A DNA stretch of 64,000 nucleotides from JAPYTK01 sp964401935 (GCA_964401935.1 CAYOAL010000038.1:5879-69878); one strand, 5' to 3'; counted from the first letter of the stretch, positions 17,942 to 27,754 are shown. Program-made: numbers and translations. The notes: generated from the sequence alone by a model not told the origin.

Positions 17942-19825
17942 TTAGAGGCGAAGCTCTCCGCGCATGATCGCGTCGAAGCGCTCCTGGGTGAGCTCACGGT
18001 ACCCGTCGTCGGCGCGGACGAAGAGGGGATCCGACACCTGGCTCGGATTTACGCCCTCGGCACGGATCTGCGTCTTCTGGATCTTGAACGTGCCCGTGGT
18101 GGCGAGAGTACGCATCACCCGCACGAAGCGCGGCTGGGCGTAGGTAGGGAGCTCCTGCGCGGCGCGCCAGAACGCCGCCGCGTCGAAGTCGCCCTCACAC
18201 ACCACGGCGGCGAGGCCGGCGCGACCTTCCGCTCCGGGCACCGGAACGCTCGAGACGGTGGCCCCCGCCACTCCCGGCGCCTGCGCGACCACCGACGCGA
18301 CCTCCTCGGTAGACACGTTCTCGCCCTTCCACCGATAGGTGTCGCCGATGCGATCCACGAAGTAGAAGAAGTCGTTCTCGTCGAAACGCAACAGATCGCC
18401 CGACAGGAAGAAGCGGTCGCCGCGCTCGAAGACGTCCTCGAGGACCTTCTTCTTGGTGGCCTGCTCGTCGGTGTAGCCACGAAAGTCGCCGAGCGCGCTG
18501 CGAGGTTGTGGTTTCAGCTCGATGACGAGCTGGCCCACCTCCCCCGCCCCACACTCGACGCAAAACCCCGCCTCGTCGCGGACCAGCTCGTCGTTGTCGA
18601 CGTCGTACTTCGCGAGCTTGAGCGCGCTGAAGCGACGCGCCGGGACGTGGCCGATCGAGCCGACCTTGCCGGTGAGGTTGAAGATGGCGCCGGGGGCCTC
18701 GGTCGCGCTGTAAAACTCTCGGATCTCCGGGATGTCGAAGCGCCGCGAGAACGGCTCCCACACGTCGGGACGGAGGCCGTTCCCCACCGCGACCCGGATG
18801 CGGTTCCCGCGCTCTTCGGCGCTCGGGGGCGTGTTGAGCAGGTAGCGGCACAGCTCCCCGATGTAGAGCATCGCGGTCGCGTCGTATCGCCTCACGTCGG
18901 CCCAGAAGGCGCTGGCGCTGAACTGATCCCGCAGCGCGATGGGGGTTCGTGAGACGAAGCACGAGCCGATCCCGATGAGGAGCGCGCTCGAGTGGTAGAG
19001 CGGGAGCACGCAGTAGAGCTTGTCTTGCGGCTGAAACCGAAACAAGAGCGAGCCGAACCCGGCACCCGCCACGAGCACCCGCGCGTGCGACACCCGGCAC
19101 GGCTTGGGCAAGCCCGTGGTGCCAGAGGTGTAGATGTAAACGAAGTCGTCCCCCGCATCGACGAGCGCCGGCGTGAGCAGCTCGGCGGGGGCGCCCGCCA
19201 TCTTCTCCTCGAGGTCGCCCCGCCGGTAGGTCAACACGTGCGCCACCTCGCGCATCAGCTCCTCGTTGCCTCTCACGTGTGCGGCGAGCTCCTCTTCCAC
19301 CAACACCACGCGCGCCTTGGCCGCGCGCACCGCGTGGGTGAGCGGCCCACGCTCGAGGTGCCAGTTGATGAGCGCCGACACGCCTCCAAGCCTGGCGACG
19401 GCGAGGATGTTCACGATGTAGCTCGGGGAGTTCTTCCCCACGAGCGCGACGACGTCGCCGCGGCCGACCCCGAGGTCGCGGAGCACGTACGCCACCTTCG
19501 AGCTCTCGATGTCGAGCCCCGCCCAGCTCACGCGCTCGTCGCCCATCTCTACCGCGAGCGCGTGGGGTGCCTTCTTCGCGTTGTGCTGCACGAGCTTGAG
19601 GAGCGACTCGTTGCGACCCTCGCGCGCCCGAACGAGCCAGGGGAGCGCTCCTGCCACCGCCCCCGGCGCGATACGCAGCGCCGTGCCCACCAGCTCGCGA
19701 AAGTCGTCGTCGGTGACGCGTGCGAGGTTGTCGGTCACGGTGCCCGTGAGGGCCTTGAAGAGTTTGCTGGCCTTGCCCACCGTCACACCCATAGTCGATC
19801 GGAGCGCTGTCGGCAGCTCGGACAC
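17942..19825 (-). CDS. Fatty acyl-CoA synthetase, FadD6/FATP-like
   Basis: The 627-residue protein is an adenylate-forming enzyme. The AMP-binding P-loop is YIYTSGTTGLPKP. Later motifs are YSATEAPG, the GDLLRFD hinge region and YRWKGENVSTEEV, with the catalytic Lys expected near FKIQKTQIR. Sequence and length are closest to very-long-chain/FATP-type synthetases rather than the E. coli FadD type. It would activate long-chain fatty acids with ATP and CoA. It follows the AGPS-like gene by 19 bases in the same direction, which fits a lipid-assembly role. The GTG at 19825 is used; an ATG at 19792 is also possible. It ends the five-gene run. Confidence 0.88.
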   Translation of the reverse strand: MSELPTALRSTMGVTVGKASKLFKALTGTVTDNLARVTDDDFRELVGTALRIAPGAVAGALPWLVRAREGRNESLLKLVQHNAKKAPHALAVEMGDERVSWAGLDIESSKVAYVLRDLGVGRGDVVALVGKNSPSYIVNILAVARLGGVSALINWHLERGPLTHAVRAAKARVVLVEEELAAHVRGNEELMREVAHVLTYRRGDLEEKMAGAPAELLTPALVDAGDDFVYIYTSGTTGLPKPCRVSHARVLVAGAGFGSLLFRFQPQDKLYCVLPLYHSSALLIGIGSCFVSRTPIALRDQFSASAFWADVRRYDATAMLYIGELCRYLLNTPPSAEERGNRIRVAVGNGLRPDVWEPFSRRFDIPEIREFYSATEAPGAIFNLTGKVGSIGHVPARRFSALKLAKYDVDNDELVRDEAGFCVECGAGEVGQLVIELKPQPRSALGDFRGYTDEQATKKKVLEDVFERGDRFFLSGDLLRFDENDFFYFVDRIGDTYRWKGENVSTEEVASVVAQAPGVAGATVSSVPVPGAEGRAGLAAVVCEGDFDAAAFWRAAQELPTYAQPRFVRVMRTLATTGTFKIQKTQIRAEGVNPSQVSDPLFVRADDGYRELTQERFDAIMRGELRL

Positions 19826-19844
19826 GAGGCGTGAGCACCCACGC

Positions 19845-21467
19845 TCAGCGGCTCACGAGCACACCGGGGTTGAGGATCCCTTCGCTGTCGAGCTCGCGCT
19901 TGGCGGCCGCGAGCACGCGACCGAAGAGCTCCGGGCGCTGCCGCGCGTACCAAGGCTGGTGGTCGCGACCGACCGCGTGGTGGTGGGTGATGGTGCCCCC
20001 ATGCGCGAGGAGGACCTCGGAGACCACCCCCTTGATCTCGTCCCACTGGGCCACCTCGCTGCCCAGCCGGGCGGGCGCGATCACCGTGAAGTAGGGGGCA
20101 GCGCCGTCGGGGTACACGTGGGTGACGCGGCTCGACACCACGGCTCCGCCACACACGCGTGCCGTGGCAGCCGTGGCCGCCGCCAGCACCTCGCGGTGAA
20201 ACGCCTCGAAGTCGCGCCAGAGCACCGCGGTCTCGAAGGTCTCGCTGATGAAGCCGAGTCGCACGAGCGCGTCGCGGAGGTAGGGGCCACGCAGGAACAT
20301 CCGGCGCCAGCGCTCCGACGCGTCTTCGTCGTCACCGGCCTCGGCCTCGAGCGCTCCGCTCGCGAGCGCCCCCTGAGCCCGCTCGGCGCGCTCCCCCCCC
20401 GCATCGCGACAGAGCTCCTCGGCGCGAGCGAGCCAGGGGTCCATCGGGTGGTCGGCCGACTCGAACGAGACGATGAGGAAGCTGTGACTGCCGTCGCCCA
20501 CGCCGTTGATGAGCGCCTCGCGTTCGTCGAGCAGGCGGCAGTTGGCAGGGAACAGCCCCGACTGGGCGAGACCCCGCGCCGCCTCCGCCCCGCGATAGAA
20601 GTTGGCGAAGCGAAAGGTCCGTGACGCGCGGAACGTGGGACGCGCTTGGAGGCGCATCCACGCCCGCGTGATGACGCCGAGCGCCCCCTCCGACCCGAGG
20701 AACAACCGATCCGGCGACGGGCCGGCCCCGGAGGCAGGGAGGCGGCGGGTCTCGAGCGTCCCGCTCGGGGTGATCACCGTCAGCGACTCGACGAGGTCGT
20801 CGATGTGCGTGTAGAGCGTGGCGAAATGCCCCCCGGCCCGGGTCGCGAGCCACCCCCCGAGCGTCGACATCTCGAACGACTGCGGATAGTGACGGAGCGT
20901 CAGGCCAGCCGGCTTGAGGGCGGCCTCGAGGGCAGGGCCGTAGGTGCCCCCCGCGATGAGCGCGGCCCGCGAGGTGACGTCGAGCTCGCGCACCCCCGAG
21001 AGCTCACGGAGATCGAGGGTGACCACCGCGGGCACGTGATCGCGACAGCGGGGCTCCACCCCGCCCACCACCGACGACCCCCCGCCGTAGGGGATGACCG
21101 CATATTTTTGTTTCTGGCACCATTCTAGGATGCGGACCACGTCCTCGTCGGAGCGGGGCAAGGCGACCGCGTCGGGGGCGGAGGCGAAGTCGCCCGAGAG
21201 ACCGCGCACGAGATCGCGGTAGGCCTTGCCGTAGGTGTGACCTGCCCGCTCCTCCGGCGTCGTCTCGACGAGGGTGGCGAGGTCGGAGGGGATCACCGCT
21301 CGCGCCTTGGGCAGCACGAGGTCTTCGACGCGGAGCGGCTGCCGCTCGGTCACTCCGCTCGCGTCGAGCACAGACCCGAGGAGCATGCCGAGCCGTCGGC
21401 GCCCGTCCGCGCTCACCTCCGCGTCGGTGTAGCCCCAACCCCAGAAGCTGCGCTGACGGCGGCTCAG
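19845..21467 (-). CDS. Alkylglycerone-phosphate-synthase-like FAD-binding oxidase (probable CTG start)
   Basis: About 540 residues of the vanillyl-alcohol-oxidase flavoprotein fold. The PP-loop is VIPYGGGSSVVGG, the second FAD-contact region is STLGGWLATRAGG, and LFLGSEGALGVIT follows. The C-terminal THHHAVGRDHQPW matches the catalytic HHH...R...W of alkylglycerone-phosphate synthase, which swaps an acyl for an alkyl chain in ether-lipid synthesis. The characteristic N-terminus RRQRSFWGWG lies directly after a CTG codon at 21467. That codon overlaps the stop of the preceding gene (CTGA) and has no ATG, GTG or TTG nearby upstream. Starts at GTG 21416 or ATG 21386 would remove this conserved block. 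Mycobacterial-type homologues of uncertain substrate are the alternative. Confidence 0.85.
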   Translation of the reverse strand: MSRRQRSFWGWGYTDAEVSADGRRRLGMLLGSVLDASGVTERQPLRVEDLVLPKARAVIPSDLATLVETTPEERAGHTYGKAYRDLVRGLSGDFASAPDAVALPRSDEDVVRILEWCQKQKYAVIPYGGGSSVVGGVEPRCRDHVPAVVTLDLRELSGVRELDVTSRAALIAGGTYGPALEAALKPAGLTLRHYPQSFEMSTLGGWLATRAGGHFATLYTHIDDLVESLTVITPSGTLETRRLPASGAGPSPDRLFLGSEGALGVITRAWMRLQARPTFRASRTFRFANFYRGAEAARGLAQSGLFPANCRLLDEREALINGVGDGSHSFLIVSFESADHPMDPWLARAEELCRDAGGERAERAQGALASGALEAEAGDDEDASERWRRMFLRGPYLRDALVRLGFISETFETAVLWRDFEAFHREVLAAATAATARVCGGAVVSSRVTHVYPDGAAPYFTVIAPARLGSEVAQWDEIKGVVSEVLLAHGGTITHHHAVGRDHQPWYARQRPELFGRVLAAAKRELDSEGILNPGVLVSR

Positions 21468-23080
21468 AAGCCCACCTCGGCGGTGGCGTAGACGAAGTGC
21501 TCCACGCGCGGGTCTCGCAGGGCGACCCGCGGGATCTCCCCAGGCACGAAGAGCCCGTAGAGGGTGTCGATGCGGGCGTAGTCCCAGAAGGGATACGACA
21601 CCTTGAAGTTGGTCTCGAAGCCGAAGTGGCGCAGCCCGTCGGGTCGGGACGCCATGGCGTCGAAGAAGTGGAAGGCACCGGTGAGCTCCACGTCGGCGGG
21701 GGCGAAACCGAGCGTGCCTCCCAGATCGCGCAGGCCGCGCCCATCGGTGTCGCGCGGGAAGTTCACGAAGAAGTCCATCTCGCCGTGGATGCGGTGCCAG
21801 CGCGGGTAGGGCGACTGGAAGGTGCGGCTGGTCAGATCGGCAGGCTCGTCGTCCCCCGACACGAGGACCGCGTGGACCTCGGCGAAGGGCTCGACGCTCG
21901 ACTCGCTGAGGGTGACCCGCGTGGACGCGGCGGCGAGCCACGCCGACACGTTGAGATCGCCCTCGGCGCCGCCCTGGTAGTAGCCCTCACCGCTGTAGCT
22001 CAGCGTCACCTTGCTCCCCACCCGGCCGGTGATGAGGCCACCTCCCGTCACCACCACCCGATCGATGGCGGTGTCGGCGTCGAGCACGGCGAGCACGTGA
22101 GGGTGAAACGGCTCCGCCACCTCGTAACCGAGGTGAGCGAGACCGAGGTGCTTCTTCCCACTGGGAAGGAACGCGCCGGTCGGTCCCACGACGCGATCGC
22201 GCACCAGGAAGTAGCCCGCCTCGAGCTCGACCGCGTCGTCGTAGCGGAGGTGCAGCCCATCGAAGGAGCGCGCCTGCTCGAGGAACTGCGGCACGCCGAC
22301 CAGCCGCTCGTTCGCGAGCGCGATCTCTTGGCGGCCGAGCCGCAGCGACAGGTGGGGGAGCGGCATGAGCGTCGCGTAGCCCTGGTGCAGATCGAAGCTG
22401 TCGACCGTGAAGTCGCTGCTCGAGTCGCCCGCCTCGCCGAACGTGCGCGCGTCCTGGAGCTGGATGAACACATTCGCGAGGGAGCGGTACTCTGCGAGGA
22501 GACCGACGCGGGCGCGGTGGCGGACCGAGTTTTCCACGCCCCCCTTCACGAAGTCTTGCCCCTCGCGGTGGTAGTAGCGCAGGCGGTAGCTCACGCTCGG
22601 CACGAGGACGAAGTCGTCGTTCACGTCGATGGCGAGCGGCGACCGCGCGGCCACCGGCGCGCCGTCGGCGGAGAGCTCGGCGGGGCTTCGGTCCCTGCTC
22701 ACGCCGCGACCATCACCTCGTCCCGGTCCGTGGGCGGTGCCGGTGCCATCACCGCGGCCATGCCGCACCCCGCTCCCGAAGCGTCCACGGCCGTCGCCAG
22801 CGCCGGGACCGCGGCTGTCGCCTCTCCCTCGCCCCGAGCCATGTTCGATCTGGGAGCCGCTGGCCGCCTCGCCCTTGGGCGGCGAAGGCGCCTCGCTGGG
22901 GACCACTGCCGAGGGCTCCTTCGGAGGCGGCCCCTTCGACGGCGGCAGCGGCTCGGCGCTGGCCATCGTCGCGACCACCGTGGTCGCCATGACCACGAGC
23001 GAAGCCACACGCTCCGGGCGAACCATGGCGAGGATGGTTGCATGTAGCGGCGGCGGGCTCAACGAGACCGCATCCGTCAC
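21464..23080 (-). CDS. Outer-membrane beta-barrel, alginate-export-like porin
   Basis: The 538-residue product has a signal peptide (cleavage likely after MASA), a Gly/Arg/Asp-rich low-complexity region (about residues 80-135) and a C-terminal barrel domain. The barrel has alternating hydrophobic strands, RLRYYHREG, RHRARVGLLAEY, a conserved LRLGRQEIALANERLVG and a terminal Phe (TAEVGF). The LGRQE block and overall length match the alginate-export porin family. It probably forms an outer-membrane channel; the substrate is unknown. The ATG at 23080 overlaps the YhaN-like stop (ATGA); an ATG at 23026 gives a more normal signal peptide. The stop is shared with the CTG of the next gene. Confidence 0.8.
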   Translation of the reverse strand: MTDAVSLSPPPLHATILAMVRPERVASLVVMATTVVATMASAEPLPPSKGPPPKEPSAVVPSEAPSPPKGEAASGSQIEHGSGRGRGDSRGPGAGDGRGRFGSGVRHGRGDGTGTAHGPGRGDGRGVSRDRSPAELSADGAPVAARSPLAIDVNDDFVLVPSVSYRLRYYHREGQDFVKGGVENSVRHRARVGLLAEYRSLANVFIQLQDARTFGEAGDSSSDFTVDSFDLHQGYATLMPLPHLSLRLGRQEIALANERLVGVPQFLEQARSFDGLHLRYDDAVELEAGYFLVRDRVVGPTGAFLPSGKKHLGLAHLGYEVAEPFHPHVLAVLDADTAIDRVVVTGGGLITGRVGSKVTLSYSGEGYYQGGAEGDLNVSAWLAAASTRVTLSESSVEPFAEVHAVLVSGDDEPADLTSRTFQSPYPRWHRIHGEMDFFVNFPRDTDGRGLRDLGGTLGFAPADVELTGAFHFFDAMASRPDGLRHFGFETNFKVSYPFWDYARIDTLYGLFVPGEIPRVALRDPRVEHFVYATAEVGF

Positions 23081-26000
23081 GCGAGGCTGTGGTGGGTCAC
23101 TCCGGAGAGGCCGCGCGCGAGCTCGACCAAGCGGGCGTGGTGCGTGAAGAACAACACCTGCGTCCGGGTGGCGACATCGGCCAGCACCTCGAGCGCAGCC
23201 AGCGCGCGGTCGTCGTCGAAGTGAATGAGCACGTCGTCGAGCACCAGCGGCAACAGCTCGCTCCGCTCACCGTAGCGCTCCAAGCTGGCGAGGCGAAGGG
23301 CCAGGTAGAGCTGGTCACGAGTGCCATCGGAGAGGCCCGCGACGTCCACCTCCGTGCCGTCGGCGCGGGTGCAGCGGAGCGCCGGCTCGTCTTGCTCGTC
23401 GAAGCCGACGGAGAGGGCGGTGTAGCGCCCCAGCGTGAGGCGCGGAAAGAGCTCGCTGGCCCGCGCCAAGATGGGCCCCTGGTTCTTCTGACGGTAACGT
23501 TCGATCTCTCGCTCGAGCACCACCGCCGCGAGACGCACGCGCACGTAGCGCTCCGCGAGACGCACCGCCGCGGCGAGGCTGGCCTCCCGCTCCGCCGCCG
23601 CTCCGGCCGCGCCCTCTTTGCGCTCGAGCTCGGAGAGACCGCGCTTGGCGGCCCCGATCGCGCCGGAGAGCTGCTCGCAGCGCTCGGCCACGCTGCGATA
23701 CTCTTCCTCGAGCTCGTCGGCGCGCTCACGGGCAGCGTCGATGTCGAGCTCGCGGGTGAGCTCCTCGAGCTCGGCGATCGCTCCCTCCGCAAAGAGCGCG
23801 TTCTCCGTCTCGGCGAGGGCTGCGGTGAGCCGCGCAGCGAGCTCCACCCGCTCTTCCACGAGGCCGAGCCCCTCCGACGACGTCACCCCCGCCGCGCGCA
23901 TGATCTCGGCGAGGGCTCCCTCGGCGACCTGGGTCTCTTGGACGAGGCTCGCGAGCTGGTCGCGCTTCGCCGCGAGCTTGTCGTCGAGCTCGGCCCGCCG
24001 CGCGCGCGCGGCCCGCGCGTCACGGTGGAGCGCGATGAACGCCTCCGCTGCCCGCTCCAAGGGCTCGGACGCGGTGGCCGCGCCGAAGCGGGTGAGCAAG
24101 GGCGCCAGCATGGCCTCGAACTCACCTGCGTCGCGGCGCATTCCCGCGATGCGGCGCGTCAGCTCGTCGGCCGCCCCAGAGCGCCTGAACAGGTCCTCGA
24201 GCACGGCCTCCACGGCGGCCGCTTCCTCGAGGCTCGCGTCCGTGGCGAGGCCGAGCGTCGTCATCACCTCGCCCCAAGCGCGCTGCCACTGTTCGAGCGC
24301 GGTCTCTCGTTCCGACGCTCGCCCTTGCAGGACGGCGATGCGCTCATCGAGCTCGTCGAGCTTCTCGCGCAGCGCTCGACGCGCCGACCGACGCTCGTCT
24401 TCGCTCCTCACGAGGGCGTCGGCGCGCGCCCAGAGCTCACGCAGCGACTCCGCCTCGGAAGACGCCACCAGCGCACCGAGCTGCCGCGCGAGCTCCGCCC
24501 TCTGCCCGGACGCGCGCTCTTGCTCGTGCCTCACCGACGCGAGCTCGTCGCTCGCGGCCGTCCACGCCTCCCACACGTCGAGCCACGCCTCCGCGGCCTC
24601 GGGCGAGGCGGGGGGTGTCGCGATGCCCTCCCACGCGCTCGTCCACTCCCGCTCGGCGGCAGCCCACGCTTGCCGCACCTCCTCGACCCGCGCCGACACC
24701 CGTCGACGCTCTCCCTCGAGCGCCTCGCGTTCGGCGCTGAGGCGAGCTCGTTGGGCCACCCGATCCGCCTGTTGCCACAGGCGATCCGCCACCCCATCGC
24801 AGACGCTCATGGCGTCGAGGAACGGCGTCGGGTTCACCGCGCCTCCCCGACCGAGATCCAGCGAGAGCTCCGCCCAGAGCTCGTCGCGCCGAGCGCGCGC
24901 GGTCACGAGATCAGCCGCCGCGGGCGCGCCGAGCTGGGTGAGCTCGGAGAGGCTCGTCGCCACCTCCGCGAAGCGCTGAGCGAGCCGCTCGGCTTGTTCG
25001 TCGAGCTCACGCTCACGAGCGCCGAGCTCGCGCAGCCGCCGACCTTGAGCGACAACCCACGCCCGGCCCGGCGGGGTCCGCGTCATCGCGCCGAGCTCGC
25101 CGCCGAGCTCACCGATGCGGCCCTCCAGTCGGCGCCGCGTCTCGCCGAGCGCCGCGATCCGCTCGTCGAGCTCCACGTCACGCGAGGCCCCGCCGAGGAT
25201 CCGCCGGAGCGACTCCACGTCCCGCGGCGCGGGCAGCTCGAGCCACCGTTCGCCCAGCGTCTCGCGACGCGCCTTCGCGTCGGAGAGCGCGCTCCTGGCC
25301 GCCGCGAGCTCAGCGACCAACCCACCATGAGCGGTGCGCAGCTTGGTGAGCCGCGCGCGGGTGGGCTTGTCGATGAACAACCGGTCCACCTCGCTCGCAG
25401 CCACGTCGCGACCGAGCTCGCGTACGAGCCGCTCCACATCACGCCGAATGCCCGCGAGGGCTTCTTCGCGCTTTGGGAGGTCGAGGTTGGCCTTTCGGTG
25501 GTTGCCGAGCCGATCGCTCACCTCGCGCACCACCGACTCGTCGAGGTCGGCCAGCGCGTCGTCTACGTGGAGCGCCTCTCGCTCCGACGCCAGCGCCGCG
25601 AGCTCGTCGCGGAGCTCCGCGGCGCGCTCCACACAGCGGTCGCGCTGCTGCTCGGCGGCGACGCGGCGGGCGCGCGCGTCGGGGGGCAGCTCCGGCACCG
25701 GTCCGAGCTCGGCGAGCTGCCGCCGGAGCTCGCGGCGCTTGGCGAGATTCGGGAGCGCACGCAAGGCGCGCTGGAGCCGCTGTCGCTCGGCCCCGAGCTG
25801 CTGGCGCCGCGCCACCTCCCGCTCCTTCTCGGCCTGGGCTTCCTCCGTGGCGTCGCGCTGCATCTGCCACGACGAAGGCAACATCTCTTTCATGAAGATG
25901 CTCTGCTTCGCCTCCTTGAGCTGGCGCAACGCTTCGTTGAGCTTCGGCGTCTGACCTCGCGCCTTGAACAGCTCCTCCTGCTCGGCGTGGAGCGCGTCGA

Positions 26001-26481
26001 GCACCCCGCCGATCCCCCGCGCGCCGCCCGCGTCGAAGAGCGTCTCCCCCACGTCGCCGTCGCCACGGAGCAAGGCCTCCGCCCCTTCGCGCAGCGTCAC
26101 GTGATCGAGGCCGAACATGGTGACGAACAGCGACTGGCTCACGCCACAGAGCGCGCGGCCGAGGAGCAGCTCGTCGAGCGGTCGCTCGTTCGGATCGAGG
26201 ATCGTGCGCTTGCGACCCTTGCGCCGCACCAGCGCGAGGTGCTCGCCAGCGGCGTATTCGAGCACGCCGCCCACCCGCAACGCCTTGTTGTCGTGGGTGT
26301 GAGCGTCGGGCGTGCGAGCGGGCATGCCATACAAGAGCGCGGTGATGGCGCGCAGGGCGGTGCTCTTGCCCGCCTCGTTCGGGCCAAAGACCACGTGCAT
26401 GTCGGTGGCCGGCTCACCGAAGGCGAGGGTGAGCCCAGAGAAGTGGCCGTAGGCGATGAGCTGGAGCTCGCGCAGCCTCAC
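23077..26481 (-). CDS. YhaN-like AAA ATPase of the SMC/SbcC class
   Basis: At 1134 residues it has the split-ATPase layout of SMC-like repair proteins. The N-terminal Walker A is VVFGPNEAGKSTALRA and the Q-loop follows. About 800 residues of Arg/Glu/Ala-rich coiled coil come next. The C-terminal signature region is LSDGTRDQLYLALRL, with Walker B VLDDVLIHFDD and the H-loop FFTHHARL. The AAA start (LRLRELQLIAYGHFSGLTL) is typical of the YhaN branch, which pairs with an Mre11-type nuclease. The pair would bind and process DNA ends. The GTG start overlaps the nuclease stop by four bases. Unusually, the downstream genes encode envelope and lipid enzymes. Confidence 0.92.
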   Translation of the reverse strand: MRLRELQLIAYGHFSGLTLAFGEPATDMHVVFGPNEAGKSTALRAITALLYGMPARTPDAHTHDNKALRVGGVLEYAAGEHLALVRRKGRKRTILDPNERPLDELLLGRALCGVSQSLFVTMFGLDHVTLREGAEALLRGDGDVGETLFDAGGARGIGGVLDALHAEQEELFKARGQTPKLNEALRQLKEAKQSIFMKEMLPSSWQMQRDATEEAQAEKEREVARRQQLGAERQRLQRALRALPNLAKRRELRRQLAELGPVPELPPDARARRVAAEQQRDRCVERAAELRDELAALASEREALHVDDALADLDESVVREVSDRLGNHRKANLDLPKREEALAGIRRDVERLVRELGRDVAASEVDRLFIDKPTRARLTKLRTAHGGLVAELAAARSALSDAKARRETLGERWLELPAPRDVESLRRILGGASRDVELDERIAALGETRRRLEGRIGELGGELGAMTRTPPGRAWVVAQGRRLRELGARERELDEQAERLAQRFAEVATSLSELTQLGAPAAADLVTARARRDELWAELSLDLGRGGAVNPTPFLDAMSVCDGVADRLWQQADRVAQRARLSAEREALEGERRRVSARVEEVRQAWAAAEREWTSAWEGIATPPASPEAAEAWLDVWEAWTAASDELASVRHEQERASGQRAELARQLGALVASSEAESLRELWARADALVRSEDERRSARRALREKLDELDERIAVLQGRASERETALEQWQRAWGEVMTTLGLATDASLEEAAAVEAVLEDLFRRSGAADELTRRIAGMRRDAGEFEAMLAPLLTRFGAATASEPLERAAEAFIALHRDARAARARRAELDDKLAAKRDQLASLVQETQVAEGALAEIMRAAGVTSSEGLGLVEERVELAARLTAALAETENALFAEGAIAELEELTRELDIDAARERADELEEEYRSVAERCEQLSGAIGAAKRGLSELERKEGAAGAAAEREASLAAAVRLAERYVRVRLAAVVLEREIERYRQKNQGPILARASELFPRLTLGRYTALSVGFDEQDEPALRCTRADGTEVDVAGLSDGTRDQLYLALRLASLERYGERSELLPLVLDDVLIHFDDDRALAALEVLADVATRTQVLFFTHHARLVELARGLSGVTHHSLA

Positions 26482-27725
26482 TCGAGCTCCTCGAGCTGGG
26501 TGAGCCGCGCCATGAGCAGCCCCGCCACGTCGCTCACGATCTCGGCGCGGGCCGCGTCGCTCTCGACATCGAGCTCGGCCCGCACGTCGGCGGGGAGCTT
26601 CTGCAAGAACGCCTCGAGCTCCGCCATGAGCTCACCGCGCGCCGCGACGTCCACCGCGAGCGCGCCGAGAGCGCCCGCGATCTGCCCCACCGCGTCGTCG
26701 CCGCGCGCGAGCTCGTCCCACGGCACCGTGCGTCGGGTAGCGAGCCGCACCTTCTCCACCCAGAGCTCACCGACGTCGGTGCCGGCCGCTCGCACCGCGG
26801 CCACCCAGCGGTCAGGCTCGCGCATCAACGCGTCGTGCGCCGGTGAGGCCCCCACCAGCGTCACCCGCACCGCGAGGGGACGCTCCTCGGCGCGCCGCAC
26901 CTCGTCGGCGAGCGCGGCGCGCACCCGATCCACCGCGTCGTGTCCGCTCGCCGCGTCCTCGACGGAGACCTCCAACGCCGACCAGCGCACCACGTCGAGG
27001 GTCTTCGGCTCCACCGCCGCCACTCGCCCGTCGGACACCGTCACGAGGAGCGCGCCCTTGGGTCCGGTCTCGCGCGCGTGCCGGCCCTGGAGGTTGCCGG
27101 CGAAAGCCACCCACGGTCGCTCGTGCAGAATCTCCTGCTGGTGGACGTGGCCCAAGGCCCAGAAGTCGTAGCCCCGATCGACGAGGGTGTGGAGGCGGCA
27201 CGGCGCGTAGGGCTGGTGCCCCGCGCGACCGGTGAGCGCGGTGTGCAACAGGCCCACGTTCAACAAGCCGGCGACGGGCGCGGGGTAGCCGGCGGCGAGG
27301 TCGTCGGTGACCGCACGCTTGGCGAAGCCCTGCCCGTGCACCGCCAAACCGAGGTCGTCGAACACGACCGTCTCGGGCCGGCGGGTCGCGAGCTCACGTA
27401 CGTTCTCGGGCAACGTGAGGTGCTTCTGGATCTGGCTCGCCGCGTCGTGGTTGCCGCGGATGGAGACCACCCGCACCCCGCCCTGCCTGAGCAGCGACAT
27501 CTGACGCGCGAAGAACAGTCCCGTCGCGTAGTCCTTCCAGTCGCCGTCGAACACGTCGCCGGCGAGCAAGAGGACATCGACCTCCTCGCTCAGGCAGAGC
27601 TCGACGAGCGCCTCGAGCGCCTCCCGCGTGGCTGCTCGCATGCGCTCGACGGGCGCGCCCTCGTACCCCTCGAGGCCCCGCATCGGGCTGTCGAGGTGCA
27701 AGTCCGCGGCGTGAACCAGCTTCAC
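26478..27725 (-). CDS. Mre11/SbcD/YhaO-like metallophosphoesterase nuclease
   Basis: The 415-residue protein carries the calcineurin-like phosphoesterase motifs in order: ADLHLDSP (Asp-x-His), LLLAGDVFDG (Gly-Asp), SIRGNHD (Gly-Asn-His-Asp), then LLHTAL and WALGHVHQ. These bind two metal ions for phosphodiester cleavage. A C-terminal region of about 150 residues probably binds the ATPase partner. It is the first gene of the five-gene run and overlaps the YhaN-like gene by four bases. Translation starts at GTG 27725, with a TAGCGT hexamer exactly six bases upstream and no Shine-Dalgarno sequence, which predicts a leaderless operon transcript. Confidence 0.93.
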   Translation of the reverse strand: MKLVHAADLHLDSPMRGLEGYEGAPVERMRAATREALEALVELCLSEEVDVLLLAGDVFDGDWKDYATGLFFARQMSLLRQGGVRVVSIRGNHDAASQIQKHLTLPENVRELATRRPETVVFDDLGLAVHGQGFAKRAVTDDLAAGYPAPVAGLLNVGLLHTALTGRAGHQPYAPCRLHTLVDRGYDFWALGHVHQQEILHERPWVAFAGNLQGRHARETGPKGALLVTVSDGRVAAVEPKTLDVVRWSALEVSVEDAASGHDAVDRVRAALADEVRRAEERPLAVRVTLVGASPAHDALMREPDRWVAAVRAAGTDVGELWVEKVRLATRRTVPWDELARGDDAVGQIAGALGALAVDVAARGELMAELEAFLQKLPADVRAELDVESDAARAEIVSDVAGLLMARLTQLEELE

Positions 27726-27731
27726 GCCCGG

Positions 27732-27737
27732 ACGCTA
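27732..27737 (-). promoter_or_regulatory. Candidate -10 element (TAGCGT) of the nuclease/ATPase/lipid operon
   Basis: On the minus strand TAGCGT is followed by six bases and the GTG at 27725. It lies in the 29-base space between this start and the stop of the upstream lipoprotein gene, so the operon probably has its own promoter here. Confidence 0.5.
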
Positions 27738-27754
27738 GCACGACGAAACGGGGA

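Noticed and set aside
23038..27171. A plus-strand open frame of about 1377 codons opposite the YhaN-like ATPase
   Set aside because: Antisense of a coiled-coil gene with intact Walker motifs; no recognisable motif of its own.
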